DNA of 64,000 nt from Paenibacillus sp. (GCF_035645195.1 NZ_DASQNA010000031.1:1-64000); one strand, 5' to 3'; counted from the stretch's first letter, positions 16,737-26,275 are shown. The notes: generated by a model not told the origin, from the letters alone. A program made the numbers and translations.

Positions 16737-18572
16737 ATGAATACGGGTTCGGTTTTCGTGCGAAGGAACGCAGCCATCCTGTTGGTCATCGCCATGCTGC
16801 TGTCGCTGCTCTCCGTCATGCCGGCTAGCGCCGCGACGCTGTTCAGCGACAATTTCTCGGACGGCGCGGCGGACGGCTGGACGCCGCAGAGCAACTACGA
16901 CGACTGGTCGGTCGTCCAAGACAACGGCAATTATGTGTACTACTCGTCAAGCTTAAGCGAAGCCAGAACGTCGGCGGGAAGCGACGCCTGGACGGACTAT
17001 GCGGTCGAAGCGAAAGTGAAAGTCGAAAATTTCAACGGCTCGAATCGCGCGTATGTGGCAGGCCGCTACAAAGACGGCAACAACTACTATGCGGCGTCGT
17101 TAACAGGCGGCAACAAACTGGAACTGCGCAAGAAGGTCGGCGGTTCCACGACGACGCTCGTTTCGAAGAGTTATCCGCTTGCGACGGGGACGTGGTATAC
17201 GGTGAAGCTGGAAATGTCCGGCTCGTCGATTAAAATGTACGTCAACGGCGCACTCGAGCTCCAAGCGACGGACAGCAGCCTCTCCTCGGGGCGCATCGGC
17301 TTGGTCGCGCTCAAGACGGTTACGAAATACGACGACATCGTCGTATCCGACGGCAGCGCGGCGACGCCTCCTTCCGCTCCGACGGGCGTAACGGCGTCGG
17401 CGGGCGACGGAACGGTAGCGCTCCAGTGGAACGCGGTAACGGGCGCTGATTCTTACAATGTGAAGCGTTCGACGACGTCCGGCAGCGGCTACGCGACGAT
17501 CGCTACCGTCGCGAGCCCGAGCTATACGGACGGTTCCGTCGCGAACGGCACGACGTACTACTACGTCGTCTCCGCGGTCAACTCCGTCGGCGAAAGCGCT
17601 GACTCGGCGCAAGCGAGCGCAACGCCGCAGGCGAGCGGCGGAGGCGGTGGTGGCGGCGGCAATACGGACGTTCCGATCGGCTTCGCGTCGCTGAACGGCG
17701 GCACGACGGGCGGCGCCGGCGGCGCGGTCGTCACGGTCAGCACGGGTACTGCTTTGCAGAACGCTATCAACAGCAAAGATCCAAACGCGCCGCTTACGAT
17801 TTACGTCGAAGGCGTCATTACGCCGGCGAACTCGCCGGGACTGACGAAGATCGACATTAAAGACACGAACAACGTCTCGATTTTGGGCGCGGCTCCGTAC
17901 GGCGAATTCAACGGCATCGGCATCAAAATTACCCGAGCGAAGAACGTCATTATCCGGAACCTGAAGATCCATCATGTGGATATCGGGGATAAGGACGGCA
18001 TCAGCATCGAAGGTCCGGCAAGCAACATTTGGATCGATCATAACGAAATTTACAACACGCTCGATGTCGACAAGGACTACTACGACGGTTTGATCGACGC
18101 CAAAGGCACGTCCGAGTACATCACGATTTCGTACAACTATTTGCATGACAGCTGGAAAACGTCGTTGATCGGTTCCTCCGACAGCGACAACTTTGACCGG
18201 AAAGTCACGTATCATCACAACTATTGGGAAAACGTCAACTCCCGCGGCCCGTTGTTCCGTTTCGGGCAAGGGCACTTGTTCAACAACTATTACTACAATA
18301 TTATCGACACGGGCATCAACTCGCGGATGGGCGCGAAGCTGCGCATCGAGCACAATGTCTTCGAGAACTCGAAAGACCCGATCGTCTCGTTGTACAGCTC
18401 GGAGCCGGGCTACTGGGATGTAGAAAACAATCTGTTCATCAACAGCACCGGCAACCAGCCGACGACGGACACGACGACGTATACTCCGCCGTACAGCTAT
18501 ACGCTTGATCCGGTCGAGAATACGAAATCGATCGTGTTGGCGAATGCCGGCGTCGGCAAAATTCAACCGTAA
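16737..18572 (+). CDS. Secreted multidomain pectate lyase (PL1)
   Basis: A 611-residue exported enzyme that cleaves polygalacturonate by beta-elimination. Order: signal peptide cleaved after ASA (about residue 32), a LamG/3-keto-disaccharide-hydrolase-like carbohydrate-binding domain (33-205), a fibronectin type III domain (about 212-297), a Gly-rich linker, and a PL1 beta-helix (about 312-611). PL1 hallmarks are [29 protein letters not shown] and [19 protein letters not shown], the last carrying the catalytic Arg region. Start ATG 16737 follows AAGGAGGCCAATTGTA. It lies just after the importer genes, giving them an obvious substrate source. Confidence 0.93.
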   Translation: MNTGSVFVRRNAAILLVIAMLLSLLSVMPASAATLFSDNFSDGAADGWTPQSNYDDWSVVQDNGNYVYYSSSLSEARTSAGSDAWTDYAVEAKVKVENFNGSNRAYVAGRYKDGNNYYAASLTGGNKLELRKKVGGSTTTLVSKSYPLATGTWYTVKLEMSGSSIKMYVNGALELQATDSSLSSGRIGLVALKTVTKYDDIVVSDGSAATPPSAPTGVTASAGDGTVALQWNAVTGADSYNVKRSTTSGSGYATIATVASPSYTDGSVANGTTYYYVVSAVNSVGESADSAQASATPQASGGGGGGGGNTDVPIGFASLNGGTTGGAGGAVVTVSTGTALQNAINSKDPNAPLTIYVEGVITPANSPGLTKIDIKDTNNVSILGAAPYGEFNGIGIKITRAKNVIIRNLKIHHVDIGDKDGISIEGPASNIWIDHNEIYNTLDVDKDYYDGLIDAKGTSEYITISYNYLHDSWKTSLIGSSDSDNFDRKVTYHHNYWENVNSRGPLFRFGQGHLFNNYYYNIIDTGINSRMGAKLRIEHNVFENSKDPIVSLYSSEPGYWDVENNLFINSTGNQPTTDTTTYTPPYSYTLDPVENTKSIVLANAGVGKIQP

Positions 18573-18574
18573 CG

Positions 18575-18607
18575 AAAGAAGGGCGCCTTCGGGCGTCCTT
18601 CTTTTTT
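18575..18607 (+). terminator. Terminator after pectate lyase
   Basis: AAAGAAGGGCGCC-ttc-GGGCGTCCTTCTTT followed by more T. It lies just after the stop codon. Confidence 0.88.
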
Positions 18608-18670
18608 GCGCGGGCGGTCGGGCGTGAGCGGGTCAGGGGCGAGAGCGCAGGAACCAGCTCGCCGCCGCTC

Positions 18671-19558
18671 TTAATCCGCCGCGCCTAAGAACGCGGTGAG
18701 CTCCCGGCCGACCGTCTCCGGCCGTTCGACCGTCAGCACGTGCCCCGCGCCGGGCACGATCGACACGATCGCCTGCGGCAGGGCGGCGGAAATCCTCGCG
18801 GCGGCGCGCTTCGCGTCGTAGATCGACTCCTCGTCCCCGACGAGGAACAGCACCGGATGGCGAACGGCGTTCCACGCCGACGCCGGGTAGACGCGCGGAA
18901 TGACGGGGAGGAGCGGCCGGCAGTGCGTGTACGCGCAGATGATCATATCCATGACGGCAGCCGGGTAGACGTAGCCGCTTGCAGCGAATATCGACCACGC
19001 CTTCCGGATGCGTTCCGGACTCGGGCGCAGCAGCGCCGGGTAAATATAGCGGAGCAGCTTCCAGAACGGCACCGGCAGGAACGTCGCGACCGGCGCGACG
19101 AGCGCGAGCCGACGGACGCGCTCCGGCCGCGCTAGAACGTAAGTGGCGCTCAGCCAGCCGCCCATCGAATGGCCGATGAAATGCGCGGACGCAAGGCCCA
19201 GCCGGTCGAGCACTTGATCGATCCAAGCGACGGCGTCCTGAGGCGTCTTGATGAGACGCTTGACGCGGCTTTTGCCGAGATCGCCGGGCGCGTCGATGCA
19301 ATACGTGCGGAACGATTGCAGCGCTGCGACCGTTTCGTACCAGAGCGACGAATTGCCGGTCATGCCGTGAAACAGGACGACGGGCGGCGCGTCATGGGGA
19401 CCGCTCGCGATGATATGACAGTCGCCGTATTCCGTCTCGATCTCGAACGTTTCGTACGGAACGTTCCACAACTTCATCGTCTCGTCGTAAGCGGCAAGGA
19501 ACCGTTCGCGGCCTGCTTCCGTTTTGAAAATGGTCGGCTGGCGCCGCTGCTTCGTCAT
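18671..19558 (-). CDS. Alpha/beta hydrolase
   Basis: A 295-residue alpha/beta hydrolase. HGMTGNSSLW forms the oxyanion-hole turn, the nucleophile elbow is GHSMGG (Ser about 151), the acid is probably Asp in LVGDEESIYD, and the catalytic His is in PGAGHVLTVE. It has no signal peptide. The family covers esterases, haloperoxidase-like enzymes and C-C hydrolases; the substrate is not evident. Start ATG 19558 follows CGGAGGGTTTCTC. It is divergent from a TetR gene with a palindromic operator in between, so that regulator probably represses it. Confidence 0.88.
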   Translation of the reverse strand: MTKQRRQPTIFKTEAGRERFLAAYDETMKLWNVPYETFEIETEYGDCHIIASGPHDAPPVVLFHGMTGNSSLWYETVAALQSFRTYCIDAPGDLGKSRVKRLIKTPQDAVAWIDQVLDRLGLASAHFIGHSMGGWLSATYVLARPERVRRLALVAPVATFLPVPFWKLLRYIYPALLRPSPERIRKAWSIFAASGYVYPAAVMDMIICAYTHCRPLLPVIPRVYPASAWNAVRHPVLFLVGDEESIYDAKRAAARISAALPQAIVSIVPGAGHVLTVERPETVGRELTAFLGAAD

Positions 19559-19636
19559 GAGAAACCCTCCGAATCGCCTGCCTTGGCGGGAACATTTGAC
19601 GTAAGCCCGGCAGGCGGCATATCATTGTAATCAACG

Positions 19637-19658
19637 GATTCAATCATATGATTAAATC
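19637..19658. promoter_or_regulatory. Palindromic operator between hydrolase and TetR gene
   Basis: A 22-bp near-perfect palindrome, GATTCAATCATATGATTAAATC, with one mismatched pair. It lies midway between the divergent genes in AT-rich DNA and is a natural site for the TetR protein encoded next door. Confidence 0.75.
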
Positions 19659-19706
19659 TCGCAAAATACAAGTAAATTTTTCCTATCGAAGGAGGGGCGA
19701 TCACGA

Positions 19707-20285
19707 GTGGGACCGAAGGACGTCATAATTCAGACGGCGCTGGACATTATCGGGCAAGAAGGGGTCCATAAAATCACGACGCGCGAAATCGCGAAGCGGG
19801 CGAACGTGAATACGGCCGCGTTGAACTACCATTTCGGCACGAAAGACCGGTTGGTCGAGCAAGCGATGGGCGTCTTCATTCGCGAGCTGGCCGGCACGTA
19901 CGCAGAGCTCGAGCGGGAGGAGCTGCCGATGGAGGAGCGGCTGCTTTCGTTCCTGCAGCAATTCGCGGCGTTCTCCGTCCGTTACCCCGGCGTGACGAAA
20001 AGTCTCGTCGACCGTATGATGTGGGCGGAAGCGGGCGACCCGGCGCTGGCCGCCGCCCAACGGAAGGGGATCGAAAGGCTGACGGGGGCGCTTGCCATCG
20101 CGACGGGCCGGACCGAGCCGGCGGAATTGCGTGCGGCCGCGCTGCAGCTCATGTCGGGCGTGCTGTATCCGGTGCTGCTTCATAAGCAGCTGCCCGATTT
20201 GTACGGCATCGATTATGCGAAAGCGGAGGAGAGAGAAGCGTACGTCGAAAGGTTGTATCGCCGATATGTCCCCGGTCGGCACTGA
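19707..20285 (+). CDS. TetR-family transcriptional regulator
   Basis: A 192-residue TetR protein. The HTH covers about residues 20-50 (KITTREIAKRANVNTAALNY, then HFGTKDRLV), followed by a helical sensor domain. Start GTG 19707 is supported by GAAGGAGGGGCGATCACGA. It is divergent from the alpha/beta hydrolase at 19558 and probably represses both itself and that gene. Confidence 0.88.
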   Translation: MGPKDVIIQTALDIIGQEGVHKITTREIAKRANVNTAALNYHFGTKDRLVEQAMGVFIRELAGTYAELEREELPMEERLLSFLQQFAAFSVRYPGVTKSLVDRMMWAEAGDPALAAAQRKGIERLTGALAIATGRTEPAELRAAALQLMSGVLYPVLLHKQLPDLYGIDYAKAEEREAYVERLYRRYVPGRH

Positions 20286-20386
20286 CGTCTACGGGGCTCT
20301 CGACAGGGAAAAGAAAAAGATATAACGACGGTACATAAAAAAAGAAAAACTTGGCAACCTGATATTCAAAAAAGGAAGTGCGACAA

Positions 20387-20920
20387 TTGAATATCGTGGA
20401 GCTGTTTTCCGACGCGATCAAACCGTTCCTGGACGCGGACAAGCCGCCGCTGAACGTCGGCGAAGTCATGAATCTCTGGTTTTATTTGGCGGCGACGGAG
20501 CAAACGATGAGAGGAGAGGAAGTGTCCTTCAACATCGTCGAGGATCCGGATCTCAAGGAGAAGCTGAAAGAGGCGATTACCGACGTCCACACGCCGATCT
20601 ACAACGATTTAAAGCAATTTTTACAGGCGGAGGGCGTCCCGCTGCCGGAGATGTCTCCGAACAAGCCGGTCGGCGATTTCCGCAGCCTGCCGGAGGGCGC
20701 CAAGCTGTCCGATCAGGAAGTGGCGAGCCTGCTCAGCTTCAACATCGTACTGGGAATCACGTACGCGACGAGAGGGCTGACGGAAGCGGTTCGACCGGAC
20801 GTGGCTGCCCTCTTCGGCAAATTCCAACTAAAAAAGCTGATGTACGCCTTGTCGCTGAAAGAGCTGCTGCAGCGCAAAGGCTGGCTGAAGGAACCGCCGG
20901 CCTACATGGCGAAAGCTTGA
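20387..20920 (+). CDS. DUF3231-family protein
   Basis: About 177 residues, predicted all-helical, with the pattern of DUF3231 proteins of spore-forming Bacilli: an N-terminal helix, NVGEVMNLWFYLAATEQTMR, a helical bundle, and GITYATRGLTEAV. The function of the family is not known; full-length members often carry two such repeats, so this is a one-repeat version. The start is most likely TTG 20387, eight bases after AAAGGAAG; GTG 20378 overlaps the binding site. A GC-rich hairpin follows. Confidence 0.7.
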   Translation: MNIVELFSDAIKPFLDADKPPLNVGEVMNLWFYLAATEQTMRGEEVSFNIVEDPDLKEKLKEAITDVHTPIYNDLKQFLQAEGVPLPEMSPNKPVGDFRSLPEGAKLSDQEVASLLSFNIVLGITYATRGLTEAVRPDVAALFGKFQLKKLMYALSLKELLQRKGWLKEPPAYMAKA

Positions 20921-20948
20921 ACAGGCAGCCGCTCTTTATACATGGCAT

Positions 20949-20997
20949 CGGCCCGGCATTCGAGTCCTTCCAGGAGTTCGGATACCGGGCCGTTTTC
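20949..20997 (+). terminator. Hairpin after the DUF3231 gene
   Basis: CGGCCCGG (20949-20956) and CCGGGCCG (20985-20992) followed by TTTTCG. The loop of 28 nt can fold further. A probable terminator. Confidence 0.6.
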
Positions 20998-21052
20998 GTC
21001 TAGTCCCGTCAATACGGCTTCGATTCCACTTGGCCGAGCGGGAAAGAGATGC

Positions 21053-21101
21053 TTGACGGCTAACGATTGTTAGCTTATTATTTGGGATAACGAACGTTAG
21101 C
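21053..21101 (+). promoter_or_regulatory. Promoter with two TetR-type operators
   Basis: TTGACG (21053-21058), 17 bp, TATTAT (21076-21081). One 16-bp inverted repeat, GCTAACGATTGTTAGC (21059-21074), fills the spacer. A second, GATAACGAACGTTAGC (21086-21101), lies just past the -10. Both share the half-site GTTAGC. This is the expected layout for autorepression by the TetR gene downstream. Confidence 0.85.
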
Positions 21102-21151
21102 TTTCCAATTCGAGACGGTCAAAGTCGCAAGAACGGGAGAATGCGCTGGAT

Positions 21152-21826
21152 ATGGAACAACATGCCGAAAAAACGTTTTACGACATCGAGGGCCATCCCA
21201 TCCGCACGCCGACGAAAATCAATTTACTCCGGGCGGCGGTCGAGCTGTTTGCTCAACGCGGCTACAGCGCGGCGTCCGTGCGCGACATCACGAAGCGCGT
21301 CGGGATTAAAGAAAGCTCGCTGTATAAACATTTTCAGAGCAAGGACGAAATGCTGGAGACGATCTTCGTCAACTTCCGCAGGGACGTCGAGGCGATCCTG
21401 CCTCCGCTCGAATCCATCGACCGCATTGTCGAAGCGATGAGCTTGCGCGATTTTTTGGAACGGGGCTGGGCGAATTACAAAGCGCACATCCACGGGGATC
21501 CGCTGCATTTGCACGTCTGGAGCATCGTGTACAGCGAGCTGTTCCGTCATCCGATGGCGAAAGACATTTACATGAACGGCATCGTCGCGCGCACGATCGA
21601 TCGGCTGGCGCTCGTCTTCGCGGGCATGGCGAAGCGCGGCAAAATCGCCGCCCTCGATCCGAGGCTGCTCGCTTCGGAATATCAGTATCCGCTGTTCGCC
21701 GTCATTATGGAATACAGCGTAAGGCTGTCCGACGGGGAGAGCGTCGACGATCTCGAACGGCAGGTCGCCGAACATATCCGGTATTTTTGCGAAACGGTTC
21801 GACCGAAAGGCATTTCATTAACATAG
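21152..21826 (+). CDS. TetR-family transcriptional regulator
   Basis: A 224-residue TetR protein with an N-terminal extension of about 20 residues before the HTH (residues about 40-70: SAASVRDITKRVGIKESSLY, KHFQSKDEML). The helical C-terminal domain would sense the ligand. Start ATG 21152 has GGGAG about 12 bases upstream. The next gene, an alpha/beta hydrolase, begins 15 bp after its stop, so the two form an operon controlled by the double operator upstream. Confidence 0.88.
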   Translation: MEQHAEKTFYDIEGHPIRTPTKINLLRAAVELFAQRGYSAASVRDITKRVGIKESSLYKHFQSKDEMLETIFVNFRRDVEAILPPLESIDRIVEAMSLRDFLERGWANYKAHIHGDPLHLHVWSIVYSELFRHPMAKDIYMNGIVARTIDRLALVFAGMAKRGKIAALDPRLLASEYQYPLFAVIMEYSVRLSDGESVDDLERQVAEHIRYFCETVRPKGISLT

Positions 21827-21841
21827 AAGGATGTGGCGGTC

Positions 21842-22915
21842 ATGTTGTTTTCGAGAAAGCCGGATTTCGTCATTCCCCCGGGCGGCATAAGCTCGGTGGA
21901 GACGCTAACGATCGGCGGGTGCGAGCAAACGGTATTAATTCAAGGCGTCAATCCGGCGAATCCGGTGCTGCTGTTCCTTCACGGAGGTCCGTCGATGCCG
22001 CTTCCCGGCGTATCCTCGAAGGGGCAGGATTATACCGTCGCGACGGCGACGAAGGAGCTCGTCAAGCATTTCGTCGTAGTTTTCTGGGATCAACGGGGGA
22101 CGGGGCGGTCGTATTCGAAACGGATTCCGCAGGACAGTATGACCGTGGAGCAGTTCGTCCGCGACGCGAACGAATTGACGGATGCGCTCAGGCATCGGTT
22201 CGAGCAGGATAAAATCTTTCTCGTCGGCCATTCGTGGGGATCGCTGCTCGGGATGCTGCTGATCCGACGCCACCCCGAAAAATTCCACTCCTACGTCGGA
22301 CTTTCTCAAATCGTGAACTGGACGGAGAACGATAAGCTCAGCTACCGTTGGGCGCTGGACGAGGCGAAACGGAGGGGAAACCGCCGGGCGCTGGCGGAGC
22401 TGGAAGCCGTCGGGCCTCCGCCGTATGTGGAAAGCTTCGAGCAGTGGGGCGTGCTGCGCAAATGGATGATGCGATTCGATGCCATGGTATACGCGGATGC
22501 GGAGACGCGCCATCCCGGTATGAAGAGCATTATGATGGACGTTCTGCGGTCGGAAACGTATTCTTTCATGGATATCGTTCATACGTTCGTTCATGGATTT
22601 AAGCTTGTATATACGAATGCCTTCATCCAATCGCTGCCTGCTATCGATTTGGAAGCGAACATACCGGCCGTGGAAGTGCCGGTTACGTTCATCCACGGGC
22701 GGAAGGATGTGCATGTTCACGGGACGCTGCTAGAGAGATATTATGAACGGTTGGAAGCGAAGCGAGGCAAACGGCTGCTGTGGGTCGAGCGCTCCTCCCA
22801 TATTTTTCACCCGGACGACGCCAAACTCATTGAATCGCACTTGATTCTCGAAGCGCATCGAGCGGCGCGTCCGGCGCAGCATCGACGCGAAACCGAAGAA
22901 GCGGCCGCCAACTGA
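21842..22915 (+). CDS. Alpha/beta hydrolase, proline iminopeptidase-like
   Basis: A 357-residue hydrolase of the proline iminopeptidase/epoxide-hydrolase branch. Visible are the oxyanion motif LFLHGGPSMPLPG, FWDQRGTGRS, the nucleophile elbow GHSWGS (Ser), a lid of helices, the acid in FIHGRKDVHV and the His in SSHIFHPDD. It probably releases N-terminal residues or cleaves small esters or amides. Start ATG 21842 lies 11 bases after AGAAGGA; GTG 21833 is too close to it. It follows the TetR gene in one operon. The 3' end lies inside a strong terminator. Confidence 0.87.
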   Translation: MLFSRKPDFVIPPGGISSVETLTIGGCEQTVLIQGVNPANPVLLFLHGGPSMPLPGVSSKGQDYTVATATKELVKHFVVVFWDQRGTGRSYSKRIPQDSMTVEQFVRDANELTDALRHRFEQDKIFLVGHSWGSLLGMLLIRRHPEKFHSYVGLSQIVNWTENDKLSYRWALDEAKRRGNRRALAELEAVGPPPYVESFEQWGVLRKWMMRFDAMVYADAETRHPGMKSIMMDVLRSETYSFMDIVHTFVHGFKLVYTNAFIQSLPAIDLEANIPAVEVPVTFIHGRKDVHVHGTLLERYYERLEAKRGKRLLWVERSSHIFHPDDAKLIESHLILEAHRAARPAQHRRETEEAAAN

Positions 22916-22928
22916 GGGCCGCTTCTTC
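22895..22928 (+). terminator. Terminator overlapping the hydrolase 3' end
   Basis: A perfect 12-bp stem, GAAGAAGCGGCC and GGCCGCTTCTTC. Its left arm is within the coding sequence of the hydrolase. No T run follows. Confidence 0.7.
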
Positions 22929-22932
22929 GCGT

Positions 22933-23566
22933 CTACGCGCGGCGGAGAAACCGCGGCGCGATGCGCGGGTGCAGCTTCCGCAAGGCGATGACGAACAACG
23001 ACGTCGTGACGACGGAAAACAACGTATGATGGAACGTATGCCATCGGTCCGTAATGTTGAGGCCGTACTCTTCCAGCTCGACGCACATTCCAGGGGCGAC
23101 GGCGCAGGTCGGGAACGTCATCAAGTGCGAGACGATCTCGAACCCGGCCAGGCAGAAGACCGCCCCGGGGAACGCGATCCATCGCGCTTCGCCGGGCGTG
23201 CGGCGCCCCGATTAGGAGCGCGAGCATGCCGCCGGAAGCGAGCGGCCAAACCGATGCGGGAAAGCGGAACGAGGCGAACGCCGCGGCGAAAAACGCGGCG
23301 ATGCCCCCCGCGCCGACGGCGGCTCCCGTCCACCGCAGCAGGAAGCCGCGGCCGGGCATGGAGCGGGCGAGCCCGAGCCAGCCGAAGGCGAGGAACGGCC
23401 CCGACGACAAGGCCATCAGCATGCCGTGGTCCATCGACGACAACCCGAGGAACCGCCCCGTCGTCGGCGCCGGGTTCATAGGACCGTGGGCGATCGTATG
23501 AAACGTCCAGAACAATATCCAAAGCGAGCCGCCGATGATCAAAGCGGCGGGAAAGAGTCTGCGCAT
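22933..23566 (-). pseudogene. Frameshifted multi-helix membrane protein gene
   Basis: From ATG 23566 (six bases after GGAGGA) the frame encodes a membrane protein with four or five helices: ALIIGGSLWILFWTFHTIAH, then HGMLMALSSGPFLAFGWLGL, then GAGGIAAFFAAAFASFRF. Near 23206-23209 it runs through GGGG (minus strand), and the sense of the protein moves to another frame. There WIAFPGAVFCLAGFEIVSHL and FHHTLFSVVTTSLFVIALRK complete a plausible protein ending at 22933. Removing one G restores one frame of about 210 residues. It could be a true frameshift or a sequencing error in a homopolymer. Family not recognised. Confidence 0.75.
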
Positions 23567-23755
23567 CGCCATTCCTCCGTTACGTTCGCGAATATGTTTT
23601 TCATTATATAGGGGCGCTGTGCAGGAACGGCGAAGAATTTGCGATGATTCGCAGGATCCTGATCGAGCCTCCGGCTCCGATGCGTGGAAAGGCTTGGCAG
23701 TGTGATGTATGATGAAGACGACGAAGTACCTACGGATAACGGGGAGGAACGGGAT

Positions 23756-24718
23756 ATGAAACTGACCTGCGCCATTCTGGACGATTATCAAGGCGCCGCG
23801 CTGCGCATGGCGGATTGGGGCAAACTCGCGGATCGGGTCGACGTGCGGACGTACCGCGGCCATTTCGGCAGCGAAGACGAGGTTGCGGCCGCGGTATCCG
23901 ATTGCGACATCGTCGTCATCATGCGCGAGCGAACGCCGTTCCGAGGCACGCTGCTGCGCCGGCTGCCGAAGCTAAAGCTGCTCGTCACCTCGGGCATGCG
24001 GAACGCGTCGGTCGACGTCGCGGCCGCGGCGGAGCTCGGGATCGCCGTTTGCGGAACGGGCAGCCGCTCCGAGCCGCCGGCTGAGCTGACGTGGGCGCTC
24101 ATTCTCGGCTTGCTGCGGCACGTGCCGCAGGAGCATGCGTCCTTGCGCGGGAACGGCCCGTGGCAGTCGACCGTCGGGGGCGACGTGCACGGGAAAACGC
24201 TCGGCGTACTCGGGCTCGGGAAAATCGGAACGAAGGTCGCCGCCGTCGGCAGAGCGTTCGGCATGGACGTCGTCGCGTGGAGCCGCAATTTAACGAAGGA
24301 GAGAGCGGAGGCCGAAGGGGTCCGGCTCGCGTCATCTATGGAAGAGCTGCTGGAGGCTAGCGACGTCGTCACGATCCATCTGGTTTTAAGCGATCGGACG
24401 AGAGGGCTGCTCGGAGAAGCCGAGCTGCGCCGCATGCGGCCCGGGGCGATCCTGGTCAACACGTCCCGCGCGGCCATCGTCGACGAGCCGGCGCTGCTGC
24501 GGGCGCTGACGGACGGATGGATCGCCGGCGCGGCCTTGGACGTGTTCGAGCAAGAGCCGCTGCCGGGCGATCATCCGTTCCGCACGCTGCCGAACGTGCT
24601 GGCGCTGCCGCATCTCGGGTACGTCACCGAGGCGAATTACCGGACGTACTTCCGAGAGGCGGTCGAGGATATCGAAGCGTTCTTGGCCGGCGCGCCGATT
24701 CGGACGCTGACGCCGTAA
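23756..24718 (+). CDS. D-2-hydroxyacid dehydrogenase
   Basis: A 320-residue NAD(P)-dependent oxidoreductase of the D-isomer-specific family. The Rossmann motif is GVLGLGKIGTKVA. The catalytic triad is Arg in LVNTSRAAIVDE, Glu in DVFEQEPLP and His in ALPHLGYVT. The substrate is a 2-hydroxy or 2-oxo acid that cannot be named from sequence. Start ATG 23756 follows GGGGAGGAACGGGAT; the frame is open further upstream without a better site. It is convergent with the rhamnogalacturonan acetylesterase gene, one base apart. Confidence 0.9.
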   Translation: MKLTCAILDDYQGAALRMADWGKLADRVDVRTYRGHFGSEDEVAAAVSDCDIVVIMRERTPFRGTLLRRLPKLKLLVTSGMRNASVDVAAAAELGIAVCGTGSRSEPPAELTWALILGLLRHVPQEHASLRGNGPWQSTVGGDVHGKTLGVLGLGKIGTKVAAVGRAFGMDVVAWSRNLTKERAEAEGVRLASSMEELLEASDVVTIHLVLSDRTRGLLGEAELRRMRPGAILVNTSRAAIVDEPALLRALTDGWIAGAALDVFEQEPLPGDHPFRTLPNVLALPHLGYVTEANYRTYFREAVEDIEAFLAGAPIRTLTP

Positions 24719-24719
24719 A

Positions 24720-25844
24720 CTACGCCGGCGTCTCCCGCAAATACATGCGCAGCGGCCAAATGCCGAGCGAGCGAATTTCTTCGGCGACCAAATCGGCGAT
24801 GCGGTCGGCGCCCTGCTCGTGGAAATGGGTGTTGTCCTGAACGCCGCCAGGGAACGCTTCGTATTCGCCGGGCGCCGCCCACATGAAGATGTCCTTCGTC
24901 CCTTCCGGCCCGAGCCGTTCGAACAGCTCGCGGCTGCGCTCGGCGAGGTCGATCAGCGGCACGTTCCGCTCGGCGGCGAGCGCCCGGACGGCGTCGAGGT
25001 ACGCGCCGTGCGTGTTCGTCAGCGTCCCGTCCGGCTCGAAGTACCGGCGGTGCACCGATGTGACGAGGACGGGGTGCGCCCCCTTCTCCAGCGCGGCGTC
25101 GATGTATCGCGACAAATATTCCGGGTACGTCGTTTCCGGGTCGGTATGACGCGATTCGTCCGCCTTCTGATCGTTGTGACCGAACTGGATGAACAGAAAA
25201 TCGTTCGGCTTCATTTGCTGAACGATCGGGTCGAAGCGGCCTTCGTGGAGGAAGCTCTTGGAGCTGCGTCCCGATTTCGCGTAGTTCGCGACAACGACGT
25301 CATGCTTAAACCGCCGCTGCAGCATCATGCCCCACCCCGCGTACGGGAAGTTGTCCTCGCTCTCGTCCGTCACCGTCGAGTCGCCGGCGAGGAACAGTGT
25401 CAGGGCGGAAGGGACCTCCGCGATCTCCAGCGCGTTCACGCGCGGCGTCGGTCCGCCGAACGCGAGGCGCAGCGAGCCGTCCCGCACGTGGGCCGAGAAC
25501 CGCTCCTCGCGGAACAGCCCTGCCGGCGAGGAAACACTCAGTGCCGGTTTATGGTTCGCTCGCACGTTCATCCGGATCGGCGCGATGTCGTCGCCGATCG
25601 TCATCGTCACATGGTATTGGCCGTTCGGCACGTCGACTCGGAACGCCGTTCCGCACGGGATGCAGAAATCGCGCCGCAGCGCTCCGCCGGTTCCCCGATC
25701 CTTCGCGGCGACGGCGCTCGCGTCCAAGAATCCGTACCCCGTCTCCGGATCGTACGCCGACCGCTCCGTCACCCGTATGTAATCCGTCGACGCGTCTTCG
25801 CCGCCGGCATGCGGTCCGAAATCGAATTTCCATTTTGCTGCCAC
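24720..25844 (-). CDS. Rhamnogalacturonan acetylesterase-like SGNH hydrolase (CE12)
   Basis: A 374-residue esterase in two parts: an N-terminal galactose-binding-like beta domain (about 1-145, beginning KWKFDFGPHAGGEDASTDYI), then an SGNH domain with GDSTVTD (nucleophile Ser), the Gly block YAKSGRSS, QFGHNDQK and the catalytic DNTHFHEQG. This is the make-up of CE12 enzymes such as B. subtilis YesT, which remove acetyl groups from rhamnogalacturonan I. There is no signal peptide, so it acts on imported oligosaccharides. Start GTG 25844 follows CAGGGGGATGAGTC. Confidence 0.9.
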   Translation of the reverse strand: MAAKWKFDFGPHAGGEDASTDYIRVTERSAYDPETGYGFLDASAVAAKDRGTGGALRRDFCIPCGTAFRVDVPNGQYHVTMTIGDDIAPIRMNVRANHKPALSVSSPAGLFREERFSAHVRDGSLRLAFGGPTPRVNALEIAEVPSALTLFLAGDSTVTDESEDNFPYAGWGMMLQRRFKHDVVVANYAKSGRSSKSFLHEGRFDPIVQQMKPNDFLFIQFGHNDQKADESRHTDPETTYPEYLSRYIDAALEKGAHPVLVTSVHRRYFEPDGTLTNTHGAYLDAVRALAAERNVPLIDLAERSRELFERLGPEGTKDIFMWAAPGEYEAFPGGVQDNTHFHEQGADRIADLVAEEIRSLGIWPLRMYLRETPA

Positions 25845-26064
25845 GACTCATCCCCCTGATCGTTTCCTTTTTCAACCATTCCATTATAAATCCGAAGCGT
25901 CCCGAGGGGAATGCAAAATTCCGACTTGTACGCTCGCAATTTTCCCGTGCCGTCTTCCCGCGCCGCTTCCCGCGCCAACCGTTCCGCCTGCCGCGGCGAC
26001 TGCATAATGCGGACGTTATCGAGCAACCTATAGCGGTAAAAAACGACAAACGGAGTGAGGCGCA

Positions 26065-26259
26065 ATGAAGCATCAATTGGTAAAGCTCGTGCAAGAGCGG
26101 ACAGGCATGTCGGAAATAGTTGCGGACGAGGCGGTCGAAACGATCGTCGGCTATTTTCGCACGCGGCTGCCGGCCGAAATCGCCGACCAGATCGACAACT
26201 TGGCGCAGGGCCAAGATCCGGACAATCTGCGCGCGGTGGACGAAGATTCGGTAATGTAA
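26065..26259 (+). CDS. Small helical protein of unknown function
   Basis: A 64-residue acidic protein, mostly helical (MKHQLVKLVQERTGMS, EAVETIVGYFRTRLPAEIAD). The segment LPAEIADQIDNLAQGQ resembles part of DUF2267-like proteins, but the match is too short for a firm call. Start ATG 26065 follows AACGGAGTGAGGCGCA, and a strong terminator follows the stop, so it is a real single-gene unit. Confidence 0.65.
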   Translation: MKHQLVKLVQERTGMSEIVADEAVETIVGYFRTRLPAEIADQIDNLAQGQDPDNLRAVDEDSVM

Positions 26260-26275
26260 AGGGATGGCAACGCCT

